Shown: positions 35,136 through 44,960, counted from the stretch's first letter. The stretch: DNA of 64,000 bases from Cobetia amphilecti (GCF_020217465.1 NZ_CP084115.1:1302001-1366000); one strand, 5' to 3'. Notes: a model not told the origin generated them from the letters alone. A program made the numbers and translations.

Positions 35136-35975
35136 GTGGAATTTTTGAATGCCATCCCCATGGATACCAGTCAGCTGTTCGAGATAGGGCTGCAATGGGG
35201 CGGAACCCTGCTGTCGGCGCTGGCCGTGCTGGTCTTCGGCATGTGGGTCGCCAAGCGCCTGACCCAGTGGGCGACCTCGCTGCTGCACCGCAAGAGCATG
35301 GACGAGGCGGCGGCCGGTTTCGTCGGCCAGATCGCCTACGCCATCCTGGTGGTCATGGTGCTGCTGACCGCTCTGGACCAGATCGGTGTCGATACCACCT
35401 CCATGATCGCCGCGCTGGGTGCGGCGGGTCTGGCGATCGGTCTGGCGCTGCAGAGCTCGCTGTCCAATCTGGCCTCCGGCTTCCTGCTGGTCACGCTGCG
35501 TCCGTTCAAGAAGGGCGATTACGTCGAAGCCGCCGGCACCTCCGGTAGCGTCGATCAGATCACCATGCTGCAGACCCGCCTGGTGACGCCGGACAACCGC
35601 AAGGTCACCGTGCCGAACTCCAGCGTCATGTCCAACACCATCACCAACTACTCGGCGCTGCCGACGCGGCGTCTGGACCTGGTGGTCGGTGTCAGCTATG
35701 ACGACGACATCCGTCAGGTCAAGGCGGTGCTCGAGGAGCTGGTCGCCGGTGACGAGCGCATCATGAAGGAGCCGTCCTACCTGATCGCCGTGTCAGAGCT
35801 GGCCGACAGCTCGGTCAACTTCAACTTCCGCATGTGGTGTCAGGCCTCCGATTACTGGGCGCTGAAGTGGGACATGACCGAACGCATCAAGCTGACCTTC
35901 GATGAGCGCGGCATCAGCATTCCCTATCCGCAGCGCGATGTGCACTTCCATCAGGCCAGCACGCCGGCCGAGTAA
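35136..35975 (+). CDS. mscS: Small-conductance mechanosensitive channel MscS
   Basis: A 279-residue channel that opens under membrane tension to release solutes after osmotic downshift. It has three membrane helices and the pore-lining, Gly/Ala-rich TM3 (LGAAGLAIGLALQSSLSNLA followed by SGFLLVTLRPFKKGDYVE). A cytoplasmic beta/alpha cage follows (VTVPNSSVMSNTITNYS). The length is that of E. coli MscS. Translation starts at GTG 35136 with AAGGAG six bases upstream. Confidence 0.94.
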   Translation: MEFLNAIPMDTSQLFEIGLQWGGTLLSALAVLVFGMWVAKRLTQWATSLLHRKSMDEAAAGFVGQIAYAILVVMVLLTALDQIGVDTTSMIAALGAAGLAIGLALQSSLSNLASGFLLVTLRPFKKGDYVEAAGTSGSVDQITMLQTRLVTPDNRKVTVPNSSVMSNTITNYSALPTRRLDLVVGVSYDDDIRQVKAVLEELVAGDERIMKEPSYLIAVSELADSSVNFNFRMWCQASDYWALKWDMTERIKLTFDERGISIPYPQRDVHFHQASTPAE

Positions 35976-36001
35976 CTTTTGCATCACGTAGGCATGTCGA
36001 C

Positions 36002-36026
36002 AACGCCACCCTCGGGTGGCGTTTTT
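36002..36026 (+). terminator. Intrinsic terminator after mscS
   Basis: AACGCCACC (36002-36010) pairs with GGTGGCGTT (36015-36023), with Ts continuing to 36026. It lies 26 bp after the stop. Confidence 0.92.
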
Positions 36027-36119
36027 GATGGGCTTTCGTCGGGGCATTCCATCGCGCCCCGAGTCAGGTACTCTCGACGTCATCCGTCCTGGGTATCGTT
36101 CTGATCGGGAGTCCAGTGC

Positions 36120-37961
36120 ATGACAAGCTCGCAGCCGTTGTCCCAAGCGTGTGATGCCGCTGATGCCAGGCGGCGTCAGGCATGGCGCATTCTGCTTGCC
36201 AGTCTCGTGGTGATCGGGCTCGGGCTTGTGCCACTGATCGCCACGCGCGCGCTGTATCTGGATGACATGAGCCGTGCCCTGGATGGCTATTACGGCTGGA
36301 TGCTCAATGCGCGCCCGGCCGCCGAGGGCATCATGCGCCTGCTGGGCTTTGGCGATGTGCTGGTCAATGTCGCGCCCTTGCCGCAAATGGCGGCCTGGGG
36401 GTTGGCGGCGAGCATGGCGCTGGCCTGGTGGCGATGGCTGCCGGGGCTCTCGCTGGCGGGCTGCGTAGTGGGCAATGCGCTGATCTGGCTGACGCCCTTC
36501 ACCCTGCAGAATTTCAGTTACGCCTTCGACAGCCTGCCGATGAGCGTGGCGCTGGCCAGTGCCACACTGGCCAGTCTGGTGCTGCGTGCTGGCGGGAAAA
36601 GCGGGGCAGAGGGAGAGCAAGGCGGAGGGATAAGCGAAGGGCGAGGCCCATGGCAAGTCTGGCAGCCACCGCTGAGCGCCTTGCTGCTGTTGTTGCTGGC
36701 GCTGTGCTGCTATCAACCGGCCCTGAATGCCTTTCTGGTGCTGAGCCTGCTCGAAGCCCTGTTCGCGGGCGCCGTCAGCACGTCACTGTGGTCGCGCTGG
36801 CGGATGCTGTTGCAGCGTGGGGCGCTGGCCGCCGTCGCCTTGCTGCTCTATCTGCCCATCACGCGGCTGCTGGTGGCGGGGGAGTACAGTCAGCAGCATG
36901 GCCAGATGCTGCCCTTCGCCGACCCTCAGGCCTTGCTGGCAGGGATCGAGCACAACCTGAGCGTGGCGCTGGGCGCGCTGCGTGAGGGGCTGGGGCAGGT
37001 CACGTTGTTGCTCAGTCTGGCGCTGCTGGCCGGGGCAGCGCTGTTGCGACTCCTGCCTCGAAGCGTGCCTTTATGTCATGCAGAAGCCGCTGGCGCGCCC
37101 GAGGGCAGGTCTCGCTCGGCGCGCCAGCTATCGCTGCAGCGCATGAGCTGGGCCCTGTGGGCGCTGCTGCTGGTTCCCGCCCTGTGGGGGCCGATGCTGT
37201 TGCTGGCCGAGCCGGTATTTCATTCGCGCACCCTGATCGCCTGGGGACCGCTGTTGGGCGGTGCCCTGATGCTGGCACTGAGTGTGAGTGTGAGTGTGAG
37301 AGAGGGCGCGAGCGCGGAGGCAAGCGCAACGCCGAGCATGACAGAAACGGCCAACACGCAGCGCAAGTCACCTGGCTGGCGGGGTCTGACGCAGTGCCCT
37401 TTGAAGCCGTGTCTGTTGATCGTCGCCGGCCTGTTGCTGGTGCGCCATGGGGTGATCTTCGCCGCCTGGAGCAATGCGCTGGGCGCCCAACAGGCCCATG
37501 AGACACAGCTGGCGCGCACTCTGGTGGCTCAGGCGCGGGAGCAGGGCCTGCCGCTGGACTCGCCCCGTGACGCCGAGCGCTACCAGCCGCGCGATGCCTT
37601 GCCGGTACTGGTGCTGGGCGAGGCGCCAGTGGCGCCGCTGGCGCGGGTCGCTCGCCAGCAGGCGGCGGCCGTGGGCCAGAATCTGGTTGCCGCCTTCACG
37701 CCTGACAACTACTGGGCCGTGGTGCGGCTGCGCCTGGCGGGCGCCAGCGCGGTGACCTTGCTGCGCGATGAGGCGCTCAAGGCACGCCTGCAAGCGCGAT
37801 CGCCCTGTGCGCCGGGCGATGCTGTCAGTCAGGCCTCCGATCAGCCCACCAGCCAGCCCTCAGCTCCTTTATCAGTTCTGTCGCAAGTGCCGTCGCCAGC
37901 GCTGTCACTGCAAGAAGGAGTCTGGGTAATCGATTTCCGCAAGCCTCGCCAATGTGATTAG
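36120..37961 (+). CDS. GtrII-like membrane glucosyltransferase domain protein
   Basis: A 613-residue integral membrane protein with about eleven segments. After an N-terminal helix come LYLDDMSRALDGYYGWMLNARPA and PFTLQNFSYAFDSLPMSVAL, which match the glucosyltransferase GtrII domain that adds glucose from polyprenyl phosphate to O-antigen. A linker near residue 390 is low-complexity (6-bp GAGTGT repeats, Ser/Val then Ala/Glu-rich). The C-terminal part is periplasmic. It lies 3.5 kb from the GtrB/GtrA genes and could use their donor. The acceptor is unknown. Confidence 0.8.
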   Translation: MTSSQPLSQACDAADARRRQAWRILLASLVVIGLGLVPLIATRALYLDDMSRALDGYYGWMLNARPAAEGIMRLLGFGDVLVNVAPLPQMAAWGLAASMALAWWRWLPGLSLAGCVVGNALIWLTPFTLQNFSYAFDSLPMSVALASATLASLVLRAGGKSGAEGEQGGGISEGRGPWQVWQPPLSALLLLLLALCCYQPALNAFLVLSLLEALFAGAVSTSLWSRWRMLLQRGALAAVALLLYLPITRLLVAGEYSQQHGQMLPFADPQALLAGIEHNLSVALGALREGLGQVTLLLSLALLAGAALLRLLPRSVPLCHAEAAGAPEGRSRSARQLSLQRMSWALWALLLVPALWGPMLLLAEPVFHSRTLIAWGPLLGGALMLALSVSVSVREGASAEASATPSMTETANTQRKSPGWRGLTQCPLKPCLLIVAGLLLVRHGVIFAAWSNALGAQQAHETQLARTLVAQAREQGLPLDSPRDAERYQPRDALPVLVLGEAPVAPLARVARQQAAAVGQNLVAAFTPDNYWAVVRLRLAGASAVTLLRDEALKARLQARSPCAPGDAVSQASDQPTSQPSAPLSVLSQVPSPALSLQEGVWVIDFRKPRQCD

Positions 37962-38013
37962 GACATATGAGAGAGCCATGACAGCCAGAGTCAGTGAGGA
38001 CAAGTTGCCATGA

Positions 38014-38047
38014 ACGACAACGCCGCCCCGAGGGGCGGCGTTGTCGT
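38014..38047. terminator. Bidirectional terminator between the GtrII-like gene and putP
   Basis: A perfect 16-bp stem (38014-38029 with 38032-38047) with a minimal loop lies between convergent genes. Confidence 0.88.
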
Positions 38048-38104
38048 ATTGCCGATATGAGCGGCAATAGGTACAGGCTTCAACAATGTGTTGTCACACC
38101 TCGA

Positions 38105-39586
38105 TCAGGCGTGGTTCTCGACCTTGTCGAATTCCGTGGTGATCTCATCAGCCGGTGCTGCGCTCATGATGCTGGCCACGTAGATGGCGATGTAGGCGAA
38201 GATGACGCCCGGCACGATCTCGTAGAGATCGAAGATGCCACCGGAAAGCTGCTTCCAGACCACCACGGTCACGCCACCGACGATGATGCCGGCCAGCGCG
38301 CCGAAGCGGTTCATGCGGCGCCAGTACAGCGACATGATCAGCGCCGGGCCGAAGGCGGCACCGAAGCCGGCCCAGGCGTAGGACACCAGACCCAGCACGC
38401 TGGAGTTCGGGTCCAGCGCCAGGATCCAGGCGATGATGGCGATACCGACCACCGCGAAGCGACCGACCCACACCAGCTCGGACTGGGTCGCATCCTTCTT
38501 GAACAGCGCCTTGTAGAAGTCATCGGCCAGAGCAGAGGACGATACCAGCAGCTGGGAGTCAGCGGTGGACATCACGGCAGCCAGGATGGCGGCCAGCAGC
38601 ACGCCGGCAACCGCCGGGTGGAAGATGAAGTTCACCATGACCATGAAGATCTTCTCGCTGTCGGCCAGGTCCTTCGGCACGTAGACGAGACCCAGCAGGC
38701 CGATACAGATGGCCGCGAACAGACCCAGTGCAGACCAGACGACGGCGATGGTACGGGCCGCGCCGATGTCCTTCTCGCTGCGGATGGCCGCGAAACGCGC
38801 CAGGATATGCGGCTGACCAAAGTAGCCCAGGCCCCACGCCAGTGAGGAGACGATGCCGACCAGGGTCAGCGCTTCGCCGGTGGAGGCGTCACGGAACCAT
38901 TCCAGCAGCAGCGGGTTCTCGGCAGTGATGCGCGAGGTCGCTTCTGCCACGCCACCCATGTCGGTGAGTGCCACGATGGGCACCACGATCAGGGCAACAG
39001 CCATCATCAGACCCTGGATGAGGTCAGTCCACGACACGGCGAGGAAGCCGCCGAAGAAGGTGTAGGACACGATGGCGATGGTACCGACGGTCACGGCGAT
39101 GGTGTAGTCGAGGCCGAAGACGGTCTCGAACAGCTTGCCACCTGCCACCAGACCGGAGCTGGTGTAGAAGAGGAAGAACAGCAGGATGAAGACGGCCGAG
39201 ATGACGCGCAACATCTTGGAGTTGTCGCGGAAGCGCTTCTCGAAGTAATCCGGCAGGGTCAGCGAGTCGCTGGCGACGAAGCTGTAGATACGCAGGCGCT
39301 TGGCGACGATCAGCCAGTTGAGCCAGGTACCGGCCAGCAGACCGATGCCGATCCAGGCAGCGGACAGGCCGCTGAGGTAGGCAGCGCCGGGCAGGCCCAG
39401 CAGCAGCCAGCCGGACATGTCAGACGCACCGGCGGAAATGGCGGATGTCCAGGGGCCCAATGAGCGGCCACCCAGGATGTAATCCGACATGTTGGAGGTG
39501 CGCTTGTAGGCCAGCAGGCCTATGCCGAGCATCACCGCCAGATAGATAGCGAACGTGATGAGTATGGTGGGGCTGTTATCGACCAT
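38105..39586 (-). CDS. putP: PutP, sodium/proline symporter
   Basis: A 493-residue Na+/solute symporter (SSS family) that imports proline. It has about thirteen membrane segments and the PutP hallmarks DYILGGRSLGPWTSAISAGA, SDMSGWLLLGLPGAAYLSGL, FGGFLAVSWTDLIQG and GLGYFGQPHILARF. ATG 39584-39586 aligns with the start of known PutP proteins and has AAGGA upstream; an in-frame ATG at 39607 adds seven residues and lacks a site. It lies downstream of putA on the same strand with a 468-bp gap, so a separate promoter is likely. Confidence 0.95.
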   Translation of the reverse strand: MVDNSPTILITFAIYLAVMLGIGLLAYKRTSNMSDYILGGRSLGPWTSAISAGASDMSGWLLLGLPGAAYLSGLSAAWIGIGLLAGTWLNWLIVAKRLRIYSFVASDSLTLPDYFEKRFRDNSKMLRVISAVFILLFFLFYTSSGLVAGGKLFETVFGLDYTIAVTVGTIAIVSYTFFGGFLAVSWTDLIQGLMMAVALIVVPIVALTDMGGVAEATSRITAENPLLLEWFRDASTGEALTLVGIVSSLAWGLGYFGQPHILARFAAIRSEKDIGAARTIAVVWSALGLFAAICIGLLGLVYVPKDLADSEKIFMVMVNFIFHPAVAGVLLAAILAAVMSTADSQLLVSSSALADDFYKALFKKDATQSELVWVGRFAVVGIAIIAWILALDPNSSVLGLVSYAWAGFGAAFGPALIMSLYWRRMNRFGALAGIIVGGVTVVVWKQLSGGIFDLYEIVPGVIFAYIAIYVASIMSAAPADEITTEFDKVENHA

Positions 39587-40054
39587 CGTGGAGTAAATCC
39601 TTTGCATTTATTGTTGTCGGACGGCGAGCGTCGTGATGATTCACTGCCAGTGACGGTTCCTGTCAGACCGTCGCCGGGAGTCCTGCGTCATGCATCGAAC
39701 GTCCTTCGAGGGCCATGTCGCGGCGGCTCTCGCAAGTTCCTGCCAATCTTGTACGTTCAGACTAGCGCATAAACGAATCTTCTGACGTTCGTCCGTCCCC
39801 GCATATTGCCGTCGAGTCAAAAGGGGAAACGGCAACGGACACCGCAGGGCACGAGCATGAGGGGCCAGTCGCTGGCGATTCATGTCCGTGGGCGTCCCTG
39901 TCGGTGTCCGGGGCAGATGACGGCCTGGCGTGCTCGCCGTCATCCACTGGGCATCGTCCTGATGCCCTGTCACCTGGCTACCTCATGCACGTCCAGCATG
40001 CAGTCTTCCGCCAGGCATGACCTCTGCTGCTGCCGCGAGAGCAGGCAGCGTCGG
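39587..40054. other. Intergenic region between putA and putP
   Basis: About 470 bp with no supported gene. It should contain the putP promoter and the 3' end of the putA transcript. I see no strong terminator after putA. Confidence 0.5.
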
Positions 40055-43000
40055 TCATTCGTCGCCCATGGCGAGAAGAGACGCGTTGCCGCCGAGAGCC
40101 GTGGTGTTGACGGTACGGGTCTTCTCGGTAGCGAAGCGGTGCAGGTAGTGCGGGCCGCCGGCTTTCGGGCCAGTACCAGAGAAGCCCTGACCACCAAACG
40201 GCTGTACACCTACCACAGCACCGATGATATTCCTGTTGACGTAGACATTACCAACACGAATTTTCTGTGCAACGGCATTAGCAAAACTTTCGTTTCGCGA
40301 ATGCACACCGAAGGTCAGGCCGTAGCCGAGGCCATTGATGGTATCGATGACCTTGTCCACTTCGCCGCCTTTCCAGGTCGCGATGTGCAGTACCGGACCG
40401 AACTGCTCGCTTTCCAGGCTATCGATGCCATCGATGCGCAGGGCGACCGGCGCAACGAAGGTGCCGTGCTCGGTGATGGTCTTGTCGACGGCGGCTTCGG
40501 CGATCACGCGGCCCTGGCTGCGATATTCCTCGATGTGCTTGAGCAGACCGGCACGCGCTTCCTCGTCGATGACCGGGCCGACGTCGGTGCCCAGATCGCG
40601 CGGGTCACCGATCTTCAGCTCGTCCATCGCGCCCTTGAGCAGGCCGATGACGCGCTCGGCGACGTCTTCCTGCACGTAGAGCACACGCAGGGCGGAACAG
40701 CGCTGACCGGCACTCTGGAAGGCGGACTGCACCACGTCATTGACGACCTGCTCCGGCAGGGCGGTGGAGTCGACGATCATGGCGTTGAGGCCACCGGTCT
40801 CGGCGATCAGCGTCGGCAGCGGAGCGTTCTCACGCGCGGCCAGCGAGCGGTTGATGATCTGCGCGGTCTGGGTGGAGCCGGTGAAGCACACGCCAGTGAT
40901 GCGCGGGTCGCTGGACAGCACGCTACCCACGGTCGGGCCATCGCCCGGCAGCAGCTGGACGACATCGTGCGGCATGCCGGCTTCGCGCAGCAGCTCGACC
41001 ACGCGGTGAGCGACCAGCGAGGTCTGCTCGGCGGGCTTGGCGACCACGGTGTTGCCGGTGACGGCGGCGGCGACCATCTGGCCGCAGAAGATCGCGACCG
41101 GGAAGTTCCACGGGCTGATGCAGGCGAAGACGCCCTTGCCGCCGAGCATGATCTGGTTGTGCTCGCCGGTCGGGCCCTGCAGCTCGGTCGGCTCGGCGAA
41201 GTCGGCACGCGCACGGTTGGCGTAGTAGCGGCAGAAGTCGACCGCTTCACGGATCTCGGCGATGCCGTCGGTGAGCAGCTTGCCACCCTCGCGGGAGCAC
41301 AGGGTCATCAGCTCGGCGGTGTGGGTTTCCATCAGGTCACCGAAGCGCTCGAGAATCGCGGCGCGTTCCTCGACCGGTGTCTGCTCCCAGCGCGGGAAGG
41401 CAGCCCAGGCGGCGTCGATGGCCTTGGAGGCTTCCTCGGCGCTGGTCCACTGCACGTGGCCCAGGGTGTCACGACGGTCGAACGGGCAGGTGACGGCCTG
41501 ACGACGCTCGGCATTGACCTCGACATCGAAGGCCAGCTGCGGACGCACGTCGTAGGTGGTGTCCATGTGCGTGGCCATCTCGTCGATCAGCGGCTGGTAC
41601 TGGCTATTGATGTTCAGATTGATGCCCCGTGAATTCAGGCGGTCTGCGCCATAGATATTCGGCGGCAGCGCGATGCGTGGGTTGTGGTAGGTCTTGTACT
41701 GATTGAGCGTGACCACCGGGTGGGTGCACAGGCTCTCGACCGGCACGCGCGGGTCGACCAGCTGGTGAACGAACGAGGAGTTGGCCCCGTTCTCCAGCAG
41801 ACGACGCACCAGGTACGGGAGCAGGTCCTTGTGCGCGCCGACCGGCGCATAGATACGGCACCAGGTCCCCTTGGGGGCACGCTTGAGCGCGGCTTCATAC
41901 AAGGCTTCGCCCATGCCGTGCAGACGCTGGAATTCGAACTGACGTGTCTCGCCGGCGTTGGCCACATCCAGAATGGTGCTGATGGTGTGGGCATTGTGGG
42001 TGGCGAACTGCGGGTAGATGCGTCCGCGAGTGTTCTCGGACAGCAGGAAGCGCACGCAGACCAGGTAGCTGACGTCGGTGGAGGCCTTGCGGGTGAACAC
42101 CGGATAGCCTTCGACACCCAGCTCCTGGGATTCCTTGATCTCGCTGTCCCAGTAGGCGCCCTTGACCAGACGCAGCGGGATCTCGTCGCCTTGCAGGTCG
42201 GCGATGCGGTTCAGGTACTGCAGGGTCGGCAGGGCACGCGTCGAGTAGGCCTGCACGACGAGGCCGAACTTGCCCCAGCCGCGGCAGGTGTCGCTCTCGT
42301 AGACGGCGCGGAACACTTCCAGCGAGATCTCGAGGCGATCGACTTCCTCGGCATCGATGGTGATGGCGACGTTCAGCTCGCGGGCGATGCCGGCCAGTTC
42401 ACGCACGCTTGCCACCAGCTCTTCCAGCACCTGCTCACGACGGCCGAATTCATAGCGCGGATGCAGGGCGGACAGCTTGATGGACACGGACGGCGACGGG
42501 GTGCCTTCCTTCAGCTTGCGCGAGGTTTCGCCGACGGTGCGGATGGCACGCGCGTAGTCGTCGAAGTAGCCCTTGGCGTCGTCGCGGGTACAGGCCGCTT
42601 CACCCAGCATGTCGTAGGAATAGGTGTAGCCCTTGTCGAACAGCGGCTGGGAGCGCTTGAGCGCTTCCTTGATGTCGCGGCCCAGCACGAACTGCTTGCC
42701 CATCACCTTCATCGCCTGGTACATGGCGCGGCGGATGACCGGCTCGCCGAGACGATTGACCATGCGGTTGATGAAGGTGGCCGGCTTGCCGTCACCCTTG
42801 GGCAGATCCATCTTGATGACGTTGCCGGTCATCAGAAGGCCCCAGGTGGAGGCGTTGACGAACCAGGACTCGCTCTGGCCCAGGTGGGACTTCCAGTCGG
42901 CCACGCCGAGCTTGTCCTCGATCAGCGCATCGGCGGTTTCCTTGTCCGGAATGCGCAGCAGCGCCTCGGCCAGGCACATCAGCAGCACGCCTTCCTGGGT

Positions 43001-43384
43001 GTCGAGGCTGTACTGCTGCAGCAGCTCGTCGATGGAATCGACGGCGGTGTCCATGGTGCGGATCTCGCGAACCAGCTCGGCCGTCTTGTCGCCGATGCGC
43101 TTGGCATCCTTGTCTTCGGCGTTCAGCAGCCCGACCAGCTCGCTGACGTAGGCGCTTTCATCGACCAGGTAGTGGTCGCTTAAGCGCGCGAACAGCGCCT
43201 CCGGAGACTGCTGCCAGGTGCTGGCGGCCAGCATCTGGTCACTGCGCAGGATGTTGTCCTTGAGCACATTGCCCTTGAGCACCCCTTGCTTGTCGTTTGT
43301 CGATGACTGGGCGGCTGTGGACGTGGCTGAGGCGATCGCGGCATTCACTGCACTGGACTGATCGGAGGAAGTGGAGGTGGTCAT
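40055..43384 (-). CDS. putA: PutA, bifunctional proline dehydrogenase / glutamate-semialdehyde dehydrogenase
   Basis: PutA oxidises proline to glutamate in two steps at the membrane face. The 1109-residue protein has a ~55-residue Ser/Thr/Ala-rich leader, a helical arm domain, the FAD-binding PRODH barrel (VSIKLSALHPRYEFGRREQ; RLVKGAYWDSEIK), and the aldehyde dehydrogenase domain with Glu in AETGGLNAMIVDS and Cys in SAGQRCSALRV. The C-terminal NVYVNRNIIGAVVGVQPFGG block is typical. It lacks the N-terminal ribbon-helix-helix domain that lets E. coli PutA repress its own operon, so control must come from elsewhere, probably the adjacent AraC protein. Confidence 0.96.
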   Translation of the reverse strand: MTTSTSSDQSSAVNAAIASATSTAAQSSTNDKQGVLKGNVLKDNILRSDQMLAASTWQQSPEALFARLSDHYLVDESAYVSELVGLLNAEDKDAKRIGDKTAELVREIRTMDTAVDSIDELLQQYSLDTQEGVLLMCLAEALLRIPDKETADALIEDKLGVADWKSHLGQSESWFVNASTWGLLMTGNVIKMDLPKGDGKPATFINRMVNRLGEPVIRRAMYQAMKVMGKQFVLGRDIKEALKRSQPLFDKGYTYSYDMLGEAACTRDDAKGYFDDYARAIRTVGETSRKLKEGTPSPSVSIKLSALHPRYEFGRREQVLEELVASVRELAGIARELNVAITIDAEEVDRLEISLEVFRAVYESDTCRGWGKFGLVVQAYSTRALPTLQYLNRIADLQGDEIPLRLVKGAYWDSEIKESQELGVEGYPVFTRKASTDVSYLVCVRFLLSENTRGRIYPQFATHNAHTISTILDVANAGETRQFEFQRLHGMGEALYEAALKRAPKGTWCRIYAPVGAHKDLLPYLVRRLLENGANSSFVHQLVDPRVPVESLCTHPVVTLNQYKTYHNPRIALPPNIYGADRLNSRGINLNINSQYQPLIDEMATHMDTTYDVRPQLAFDVEVNAERRQAVTCPFDRRDTLGHVQWTSAEEASKAIDAAWAAFPRWEQTPVEERAAILERFGDLMETHTAELMTLCSREGGKLLTDGIAEIREAVDFCRYYANRARADFAEPTELQGPTGEHNQIMLGGKGVFACISPWNFPVAIFCGQMVAAAVTGNTVVAKPAEQTSLVAHRVVELLREAGMPHDVVQLLPGDGPTVGSVLSSDPRITGVCFTGSTQTAQIINRSLAARENAPLPTLIAETGGLNAMIVDSTALPEQVVNDVVQSAFQSAGQRCSALRVLYVQEDVAERVIGLLKGAMDELKIGDPRDLGTDVGPVIDEEARAGLLKHIEEYRSQGRVIAEAAVDKTITEHGTFVAPVALRIDGIDSLESEQFGPVLHIATWKGGEVDKVIDTINGLGYGLTFGVHSRNESFANAVAQKIRVGNVYVNRNIIGAVVGVQPFGGQGFSGTGPKAGGPHYLHRFATEKTRTVNTTALGGNASLLAMGDE

Positions 43385-43740
43385 GGTGCGAACCCCTTGC
43401 TGCTGGGCGTCGAAGCGCCGAATGGGATTGCCGAGTCACAGCGCCGGGAGTGATGCAGAACGCATCAGAAAGCGCGACAGCGGCACGTCTGGATGTATGA
43501 CTGAGAATGTAGGGTGGCGCAGGGGGGCGGGTCTTTCCAATTTCTCGGCTGCACATGTCAAATTCACGGGCATGTCAGAAAAGTGACACGCTTCTCCGAC
43601 CTTTGTCGAAGGCTGTGCAGCGAAATGATGCGATCTTGTTATACCAAGGTGGTAGAGGCTTGAGGGGCGAATTGAAGAGCGGCGTGCCAGGCACACGGGC
43701 GGATCTGACACGCACGCCTCATCGGCTCCTGCCGGCTCGA
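43385..43740. other. Intergenic region between the AraC regulator and putA
   Basis: About 355 bp containing the putA promoter region. It holds CATGTCA direct repeats at 43554-43577 and no supported gene. Confidence 0.6.
43554..43577. promoter_or_regulatory. CATGTCA direct repeats, candidate AraC-type operator
   Basis: CATGTCA occurs at 43554-43560 and 43571-43577 (17 bp start to start), followed by a related TGACAC at 43584-43589. AraC-family proteins bind direct repeats, and an AraC gene lies next to it. The site is about 175 bp upstream of the putA start. Binding is inferred. Confidence 0.45.
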
Positions 43741-44499
43741 TCAGGACTTGCGCAGTGCCGAAGGCGGGAAGCCGAGATGCTTGCGGAAGGCGTGGGACAG
43801 GGCGCTCTGGTTGGCAAAGCCGCAGCGATCCGCGATCTGGGACAGGGAAAGCTCGCTGGTGCCCAGCAGCTGGCGTGCCTCTTCCAGCCGACGGCGCAGC
43901 AGATACTGATAGGGCGAGAGGCCGGTCAGGACGCGGAAGCGCTCGCTGAAATGCTGCTCGGAGAGATGCGACTGGCGGGCAAGATCCGCCACGCTGAGGC
44001 GCTGGCCGAGATTGGCGTCGATGAAGCGGTTGAGCGCGACCAGATCCAGCTGACGACCACTGGTGCTCAGCGCGCTCATCGGCTCTTCTATGCGTGTGTT
44101 CAGGCAGGCGAGGAAGGTGGCGGCGAGCAGGTCGCCCGGCGCCTGCTGGTAGTCGTTGACTTCCGCGAGCATGAATTCGAGATAGCCACGCAGGCGGGTG
44201 TCCAGCGTGAAGAAGCGTGGGCGCTCGAAGAGACGCTTGAGCTCGCGATGATGGGCGGTCAGGTAGGGCGCATCATCGGGCAGGTCGAGAATCAGCTGGC
44301 GATTCTCGCCGATGCCCGCGTAGTAATGGACATGATCGGCCGGCACGATGCAGCCGGTCAGCGGGCGAATCTCGCCGCCCTGGCCCTCGATCTCGAACTC
44401 GGCCAGGCCATCGAGGCCGATCACCAGCTGGTGGTAGCTGTGATCGTGGTGCTCACGCAGGTTGGAGAGCGGGATCAGGCGCATCTCGCTGGCGGCCAT
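43741..44499 (-). CDS. AraC family transcriptional regulator (probable proline-use regulator)
   Basis: A 252-residue regulator. The N-terminal half is a cupin-like sensor (LREHHDHSYHQLVIGLDGLAE; GCIVPADHVHYYAG). The C-terminal half holds two helix-turn-helix units (LSVADLARQSHLSEQHFSERF; LSLSQIADRCGFANQSALSHAF) and ends RKHLGFPPSALRKS. It lies directly upstream of putA on the same strand and overlaps by one base the preceding small membrane-protein gene. Control of putA/putP in response to proline is inferred from position, by analogy with AraC regulators beside putA in Pseudomonas. Confidence 0.88.
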   Translation of the reverse strand: MAASEMRLIPLSNLREHHDHSYHQLVIGLDGLAEFEIEGQGGEIRPLTGCIVPADHVHYYAGIGENRQLILDLPDDAPYLTAHHRELKRLFERPRFFTLDTRLRGYLEFMLAEVNDYQQAPGDLLAATFLACLNTRIEEPMSALSTSGRQLDLVALNRFIDANLGQRLSVADLARQSHLSEQHFSERFRVLTGLSPYQYLLRRRLEEARQLLGTSELSLSQIADRCGFANQSALSHAFRKHLGFPPSALRKS

Positions 44500-44864
44500 C
44501 AGGCGCGAGTCTCCGCGACACCGGTGCGGGCACGCAGATGGCCCAGCAGCACGTTGAGCTCTTCACGGCCGGCGCGCGAGAACAGCGCACCGCCCTGGGC
44601 CAGCTGCCACGGCCGGGCGTGGTTGTCGAAGATGCCCTGGCAGCGGCGCCGTAGACTCTCCAGATACTCATCATGGCGAATCGGGTAGCCGATCACGCTG
44701 TGCCACTCGTTCTCGTTGATCTCGCCGCTGATCGCCTGGTCCAGCACGCGGGCGATATCGCTGTAGTCGGTACGAAAGCGCGGCGTACGCGACATCATCA
44801 GCATGGCCACGGTGCCGACGGTGACGATCAGGCAGACCACGAAGGTGATGATGAAGATGGACAT
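44499..44864 (-). CDS. Small membrane protein of unknown function coupled to the AraC gene
   Basis: A 121-residue protein with one N-terminal membrane helix (IFIITFVVCLIVTVGTVAMLMM) and a cytoplasmic helical domain (DYSDIARVLDQAISGEINENEW; DEYLESLRRRCQGIFDNHARPW). Its TGA overlaps the ATG of the AraC gene, so the two are translationally coupled. I do not recognise the family. The association suggests a role in sensing or signalling to the regulator, which is speculative. Confidence 0.8.
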   Translation of the reverse strand: MSIFIITFVVCLIVTVGTVAMLMMSRTPRFRTDYSDIARVLDQAISGEINENEWHSVIGYPIRHDEYLESLRRRCQGIFDNHARPWQLAQGGALFSRAGREELNVLLGHLRARTGVAETRA

Positions 44865-44960
44865 GAGCGAACCTTGTGCGGGCGTAACCGGAAATAGTGT
44901 GGTAGCTCACCATTCTATCACGCTGCACGGCCAGTATCGTCAGTGCGGCAGGCGCGTCAT

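Noticed and set aside
41684-43183. 499-codon plus-strand frame opposite putA
   Set aside because: Antisense shadow of a high-GC gene; putA itself is unmistakable.
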